Positions 59,028 through 64,000 of a DNA stretch of 64,000 nt are shown here, piece by piece. The position numbers were made by a program, and so were the translations under genes. Under the pieces are notes generated by a model, which did no database searches, was not told the DNA's origin, and saw only the letters and a program-made list of their open reading frames with translations. The stretch is from NCBI GenBank assembly GCA_021521415.1, contig JAIQDT010003863.1, positions 229,749 to 293,748 of the forward strand, given 5' to 3'. Numbering within the stretch: position 1 is the stretch's first letter; every line of letters starts with the position of its first letter. Source of the DNA: Bidens hawaiensis. Its lineage: Eukaryota; Streptophyta; Magnoliopsida; Asterales; Asteraceae.

Positions 59028-61935
59028 ATCACCCCCGGATTTCGAACTCGAAACCGACAAGTCTTCAACTCCAAGTAATTCTCGCATCTCCTTGAATTTG
59101 ATTCTCCCAAGAGCCTTCGTCAAGATATCGGCACATTGCTTAACACCACTAACATGCTCGACACTTACTTCTTCACGATCAACACATTCTCGAATGTAGT
59201 GAAACCGAGATTTGATGTGTTTGGTCCTTCCATGGAAAACCGGATTCTTCACGAGTGCTATTGCTGATGTATTATCGATACGTAACACCACTGCTTGAAT
59301 TTCATTGTCGAATAACTCACTTATCAAGTCTCTTAGCCAAACCGCCTGACACGCGGCTTCGCTTGCCGCCATGTACTCTGCTTCACACGATGAGAGTGCA
59401 ACCGGACATTGTTTCTGAGAACACCAAGTAATTGGTGAAGACCCAAGATAAAACACGTGCCCCGTAGTGCTTCTGCCATCGTCTTGGTCAATGTTATGGC
59501 TACTATCACTATAACCAACTAACACGTTTTTCCCACGAGTGTAAGAAATACCAAAACCGAGAGTACCTTGAATATAACGAAGAATTTGCTTTATAAGAGT
59601 TGCATGAGATTGCTTCGGGGTTTGCATGTACCGGCTTACGACTCCGACCGAATACGCCAAGTCGGGACGAGTTTGCAATAGGTACCGGAGACACCCGACA
59701 ATCTTTCGGTATCTCGTAGCATCAAAATCTTCTTCTTTTAACTCGCCATGTAGGAACGCGGATTTGACATCAAGGTGATGCAATTCCCAACCTCCATTTG
59801 CTGCGAGAGATATTAATAAACGAACCATTTTGAGTCTAGCCGCTGGTGCGAAAACCTCGTCAAAATTGACTTAGGTTGAATGCCTCACCGCTTCACCCCA
59901 CATATAATACAGAACTTGTCTCGCTTTTAATATGCTCCGAGTCATATCCAATATCGTGCGGTTCCGCATTTCGACAACACCGTTTTGTTGAGGTGTATAT
60001 GGAGCGGTAAAATGCCGAATAAAACCCTCGTTTTCAGAGAACCGATTGAATTCACGAGAAGTAAATTCTCCCCCTCGATCGGTTCGAAACGTTTTAATTT
60101 TCTCACTATTTTCCGCTTCCACCATGACTTTAAATCGCTTGAAGGTATCAAATGCTTCACTTTTTTCCTTCAACAGAAATGTCCACATGAAACGAGAAAA
60201 ATCATCTATCAAGACGAACACGTATCTATTTCTGGCTATGGTACTAGGAGTAATGGGCCCGCATAAGTCCCCATGGATTAGTTCCAAGGCTCGGGTTGCT
60301 CTAAAAGTCGCCGACTTCGGAACGGTTTCCTCGTTTGCTTCCCGACTAAGCACGAGTCACAAATTTGATTTTCTTGATCAACTTTTGGCATTCCAATGAC
60401 CATATTATTATTCACCATTTGTTTCATAGACTCGAAATTTAGGTGTCCTAATCTCGTGTGCCAAAGCCAATTCTCATTATCAATCCGGGCTTGTAAACAC
60501 ACGGGTTTCCCCGTCTTTAACTTAATCGTATAAAGACGATTCTTGGATCGAGTAACCCTCATCAACAATTTTCCTTGATCATCATACATTAACAAGTAAT
60601 CGTCTTTCATACGAATATCACAACCACTTTCTGTTGCTTGCCCAAGACTAATAATATTACTTTGTAAACTAGGAATATAATAAATGTCGGTCAATAATTG
60701 TTGCTCCCCCGTTTTACCGACTAGCAATATCGACTCTTTCCCGCAAATATCCACATAAGACCCATCTCCAAATTTAACTTTTCCACCAACACGCTTATTT
60801 AACTCAGAGAAAAAAGATAAATTACCCGTCATATGGTTGCTCGCATCGTTATCCAAATACCACAAGTCTTGTTCGTTCGAACCACCCCCGTAATCTTTTG
60901 GTATAACCTTCTGTTCATTCAAGTACACTTTTCTTGAACACACTGCACCATATAGAGGGACGAGTCTTTTTCTTTTGCGTCGGCCAAATGTGCTTGTCTT
61001 TCTTTCCTTCGTAACGGACACCTCGAAACGAAGTGACCAAATTCATTACAACGAAAGCATTGAACTTCCGAGTAATCCTTTTTACCCTTTCGTTTATCCC
61101 CTTCGTTGGACCCTCCTTGTGAACCACGGTTCTGACTCCCACGTCCACCACCACGTCCTCGATTCGAACCTTTCCCGCGCCCCCCTACTCGATTCGCGTG
61201 AAAACTGCTTCGAACTCGAAGAGGATTCAGAATTATTAAACAAAAGTTTACCTTCTTCAGAACGCAACACGTGTCCTTTGATACGCTCCTCATAGGTCTT
61301 TAACCTCCCGACAACATCCTCAAAACCAACTGTTTTAAGGTCTAACACTTGCTCGAGGGATGCTACAGCTTGGATAAACCGGCTCGGCAGGCTTGCGAAG
61401 AATTTCTGGACTAGCTTCCTTTCTTCATACGGTTTTCCAAGTGTGGCTGCTTTAGAAGAGATCGCGGTTATTCTCGAGGCATACTCGTCAATGGTTTCGG
61501 TTCTTTCATCATCAAACCATCAAATTCACGTATTAACTTATGAAGTCTAGCATCCTTCACACGTTCCGCGCCCATATTTCTTGACTTTATGGCATCCCAC
61601 ATCTCTCTTTCCAATTTAAAATTACCGATTTGAAGTATCTGTTCCTCGGGAATCGACTGAAACAGAAGCGCCTTCGCGATGTTATTTTGCTTCGCATCAT
61701 TAGAGCCCGAGTCAATCACATCCCAAACTCCATGAATCCCAAAAATAACCTCCATATGCATACTCCAAATCGTGTAGTTTGTTTTCGTCAAACGCGGACA
61801 CTGAAACGACCCGGAGATCGTCTCTTTTCCCGTTTGGTTCGCGTCACCCATCTTGGTTTTACGACTATAAGTCTTTGAAAAATCCTTTGACCTCGATTTA
61901 ATGATTTCAACACGTGATTTAGTTTTTATGCGCAA
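58968..61935 (-). pseudogene. Copia gag-pol, deleted and frameshifted
   Basis: Reading on the minus strand: gag starts near 61860 (SGSFQCPRLTKTNYTIWSMH) and has a frame change near 61470. The CCHC knuckle CFRCNEFGHFVSRC is at about 61055-61015. Then come the protease-like site WYLDNDASNHMTG, where the family usually has D-T-G or D-S-G, the pre-integrase WHTRLGHLNF, and the integrase core with HGDLCGP, LIDDFSRF and FRTDRGGEF. A deletion at about 59870 joins integrase to the start of reverse transcriptase (VFAPAARLKMVRLL, DVKSAFLHGELKEE). A second deletion removes the YVDD catalytic region and joins directly to RKIVGCLRYLLQTRPDLAY and RNase H (SSCEAEYMAASEAACQAVWL, KHIKSRFHYIRE). The copy is non-autonomous. 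Confidence 0.9.
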
Positions 61936-62689
61936 CCAAAACCACCAAAGTTTTCAATTTGAATAAAGATTTATTCAAATACTTTTACAACCAAAACCCT
62001 TTAAACAAATTTGACAAAAAGTAATTCTGTCAATTGTTTAATAATAACACCAAGCCACCAACTTGGCTCAAAGTTCACGTGAAAAGTGAAAGAGCTCAAC
62101 CTTGATTGTTGTGCCACTTTACAAAACACTACCACAAAACAAGTTCTTTCAACCACCACCAAACACGATTTAATTCGTTGAACACCAAATTTCTTTTTGA
62201 TATTATTTTCTTTTGCAGACCAGATTGAATTAATTCAATCTTCAAACCGATCGAACTCTCCAAATCAGAACTCAGGTTATCACTGTTCTGATTACCTGAA
62301 CGAACCTTCGATAATGCAGGTTTCTGATAACCGGACAAAGTTCCCTCACGTCGCGGGCTTTGATTCCGGTGGCAGGTACACATTGATCGTTGATTGCAGA
62401 CCGTAGATTGCTGGCGATTCCGTTGATCGATTGCTGCTGCTTCCACCTCACGTCACAGGTTTGGATGCCGCTACTGCCGAATCGATTGAACGCCGGTGGG
62501 AGTTCCCTCATGTCACAGGCTACTATCACTGCTCGGAATTTCCCTCACGTCACGGGTTACTCCGGCTAATGACTGCAGATGCCGAAGAGACTGTCGACCT
62601 CAAACCACCGTTGTTCACTGATCGGAACTTCCTCACACCACGATTCGGATCTATTAACACAGGTCCTTCTCGAATGCTCTGATACCAAT

Positions 62690-63007
62690 TAATGGAATTG
62701 GTACTAGGTATTGAACACTCAGACTCGTTAATTTTGGCTAACACCCAAACACGAATATTATTATTGAGAAACTTCACAAAACTCAATTACCTGATTACTG
62801 TTACAATCTCTAAACCCCAAACCACGGGTATTTATAATCTAACCTATCACGTTTAGACTACAACTAGGATTGCTAAATAATAGGATATAATAATTATACT
62901 AATAATTAAATCTAAGCGCACTTAATTATCTATAATTATTCACTCCTTAAATCTCGTTACTTAACCTTGCACGCCAAGTAACGGCCTTTAAACCGAAATT
63001 CCCAACA
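62690..63007 (-). repeat. Copia 5' LTR (right)
   Basis: 318 bp. The stretch between it and gag (61940-62675) is untranslated leader with repeated CCCTCACGTCAC and TTCCCTCA words. Confidence 0.92.
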
Positions 63008-63263
63008 CGGACCGCTCTCCATTCCTCGTGAGTCTATGGAGGATTGCACTGTGAGTGGCTACAACATCCCAAAAGGCACACGTTTGTTTGTAAATATTTG
63101 GAAAATCCATCGTGATCCAAATATATGGACAGATCCGTTAGAATTTAAACCAGAAAGATTCTTGACAACTCACAAGGATATTGATCTTAAAGGAAAAAGT
63201 TTTGAACTGCTTCCCTTTGGTAGTGGCAGAAGAATATGCCCTGGTATTTTCTTTGTCTTAAAG

Positions 63264-64000
63264 TTTTTGAACTGCTTCCCTTTGTATGGCTACGTATTTT
63301 AGTATACTTGAATTTGCTTGGGAGTTTTCACAAAATATGTGTGGGGAACAATGAATATGCCAAAGAAGCTGATCGTGTGCTTCAATTAAGAACGAAGTGT
63401 ACTGATCGTGTAAAGCGATCAAGATCAAGCTTGGAAAGTCAATCGTGCGAGATGGTCAGAGAAACGGTGAAAGATATTTATGTGATACGAATTCAAAGCA
63501 ATCTGGGTGATCAAAATGGTTCCGGAAGAGATCGATTGAGGGATTCTAAAACAGATCTCTTTGATCCACAAACAGCTTTTAAAACAGATCTCATATTTTT
63601 TCCAATAATTTCTTATTTTATTTTCCAACCACAATCTATTTATGTACTAGAGTAGAGAATGGGTGAATGAATCATCACCGGCCACATTTTTGTTAGAGAT
63701 TGATTTTCATTCTCTCTCTCGTCCATACTAGAGAATAAAAATGTGTGTGTGTATGGTGAGTGAATTGGTATTGGAATGGAAATAATGACTTTTCGGTTAA
63801 CATTGATTGTTGGATTGGTAATAACGAATGGGTGTGCTTGGGTTAGTTTTGACCCAAACAACCATATCGAAATATCGGATCGCTTGGTTAAGTCAGTTTT
63901 GGTTTTAAATGTCACAGTGGCCAGTGGGTCGATTCACTTTATATCTAAAGGCTTAAAAATAAAGTTGAAACCAGTTGTGTCAACAATTTTTAGCCACTTC
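63264..64000. other. Sequence replacing the P450 3' end
   Basis: Starts with a short copy of nearby P450 sequence (63264-63284), then unrelated DNA. A frame at 63236-63655 runs through the joint and has no recognisable domain beyond the P450 part. A GT run lies near 63742. Confidence 0.5.

Larger units (their letters stand above)
58712..63007 (-). mobile_element. Copia LTR retrotransposon in CYP82 exon 2
   Basis: A 4296-bp element with target duplication CGGAC (58707-58711 and 63008-63012), confirmed by the intact gene's uninterrupted CGGACCACTC. LTRs are at 58712-59027 (316 bp) and 62690-63007 (318 bp). It is on the minus strand: the polypurine tract (complement of ATCACCCCC) is at 59028-59036 and the tRNA-iMet primer site complement GCTCTGATACCA is at 62676-62687. 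In element orientation the LTR begins TGTTGGGAA and ends TTCCATTA, so the termini are TG...TA and not TG...CA. Internal coding has deletions, listed separately. Confidence 0.93.
46260..63263 (+). repeat. Tandem segmental duplication, copy 2 (stretched)
   Basis: Homologous to 39830-43793 but expanded by a Copia element (47358-52971), other DNA at 52977-56290, and a second Copia element (58712-63007) inside the P450 copy. Confidence 0.78.
57450..63263 (+). pseudogene. CYP82 P450 pseudogene, split by Copia
   Basis: Near-identical to the gene at 42283-43963. Exon 1 is 57450-58406 (same 957-base length); exon 2 is 58501-58711, resuming after the Copia element at 63013 and ending at 63263. Defects: a CGA-to-TGA stop at 58263-58265; in the ExxR helix KETMCLHPAG has Cys where the invariant Arg belongs; the Copia insertion right after LHPAG; and loss of about 56 C-terminal codons after FFVLK, replaced by unrelated sequence. 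The haem loop [11 protein letters not shown] and PERF motif are still readable in the 3' piece. AGSDTT is intact. Any transcript would give at most a truncated protein of about 271 residues without a haem site. Confidence 0.93.

Noticed and set aside
58968..61935. Copia polyprotein frames as cellular genes
   Set aside because: They lie between LTRs with a proven target duplication and are frameshifted and deleted.
63236..63655. 139-codon frame through the P450 3' joint
   Set aside because: Starts inside the P450 pseudogene in a different frame and continues into unrelated DNA; no domain was seen.
1..64000. tRNA, rRNA or microRNA genes
   Set aside because: I looked for cloverleaf B-box text and rRNA-like GC-rich stretches and saw none convincing. 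MITE hairpins could mimic miRNA precursors but have transposon ends.

Overview
This is nuclear DNA of a flowering plant, a eudicot. The genes have plant spliced structures with GT-AG introns, and about two thirds of the window is AT-rich intergenic DNA full of transposons. No organellar or bacterial features were seen. The repeat style (a long SINE with an ATG tail, palindromic hAT-type MITEs, a CYP82 cluster) leads me to lean towards the daisy family, but that is an impression and not a demonstration.

Layout. 1-11 kb: a LURP-one-related (LOR) gene at 3363-4433 (-), surrounded by blocks of one dispersed repeat module in both orientations and by several hAT-like MITEs. 11.5-16 kb: an NPF (NRT1/PTR family, probably NPF4) transporter (+) and, tail to tail with it, a TUNICAMYCIN INDUCED 1-like gene (-) whose last exon carries an apparent one-base frameshift. 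16-21 kb: a duplicated segment, a 60-bp tandem array and a three-level nest of DNA transposons (Harbinger containing hAT-MITE containing Stowaway), dated by a paralogous empty site. 21.1-24.2 kb: a six-exon KANADI4/ATS-like GARP transcription factor (+), apparently intact. 25.3-26.5 kb: a complete TRIM-type mini LTR element. 26.7-31.5 kb: a complete Mutator-like element (MULE) with 330-bp TIRs and a 9-bp target duplication. It carries a plant mobile domain (PMD/MAIN-like) gene facing a mudrA-type transposase that has lost its catalytic centre. 31.5-39.8 kb: Copia and LINE relics, a 1.3-kb fold-back Harbinger element and a Tourist-like MITE.

39.8-63.3 kb is a tandem segmental duplication around a CYP82-type cytochrome P450. 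Copy 1 (42283-43963) is intact. Copy 2 (57450-63263) is a pseudogene with a nonsense codon, a lost ExxR arginine, a 4.3-kb Copia element in exon 2 and a missing C-terminus replaced by a locally templated filler. Copy 2 was also stretched by a 5.6-kb Copia element with good LTRs and decayed coding (47358-52971). A 393-bp SINE lies between the two copies.

The cellular genes (LOR, NPF, TIN1-like, KAN4-like, CYP82) are not an operon or an obvious pathway cluster. They are separate loci with their own promoters. The most unusual system is the MULE that pairs a PMD gene with a mudrA-type transposase gene in convergent arrangement. Both are now decayed, so the element can only be a non-autonomous passenger. 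Exon joints were placed by eye from GT-AG sites, frame continuity and recalled family sequences. None was checked against transcripts or databases.
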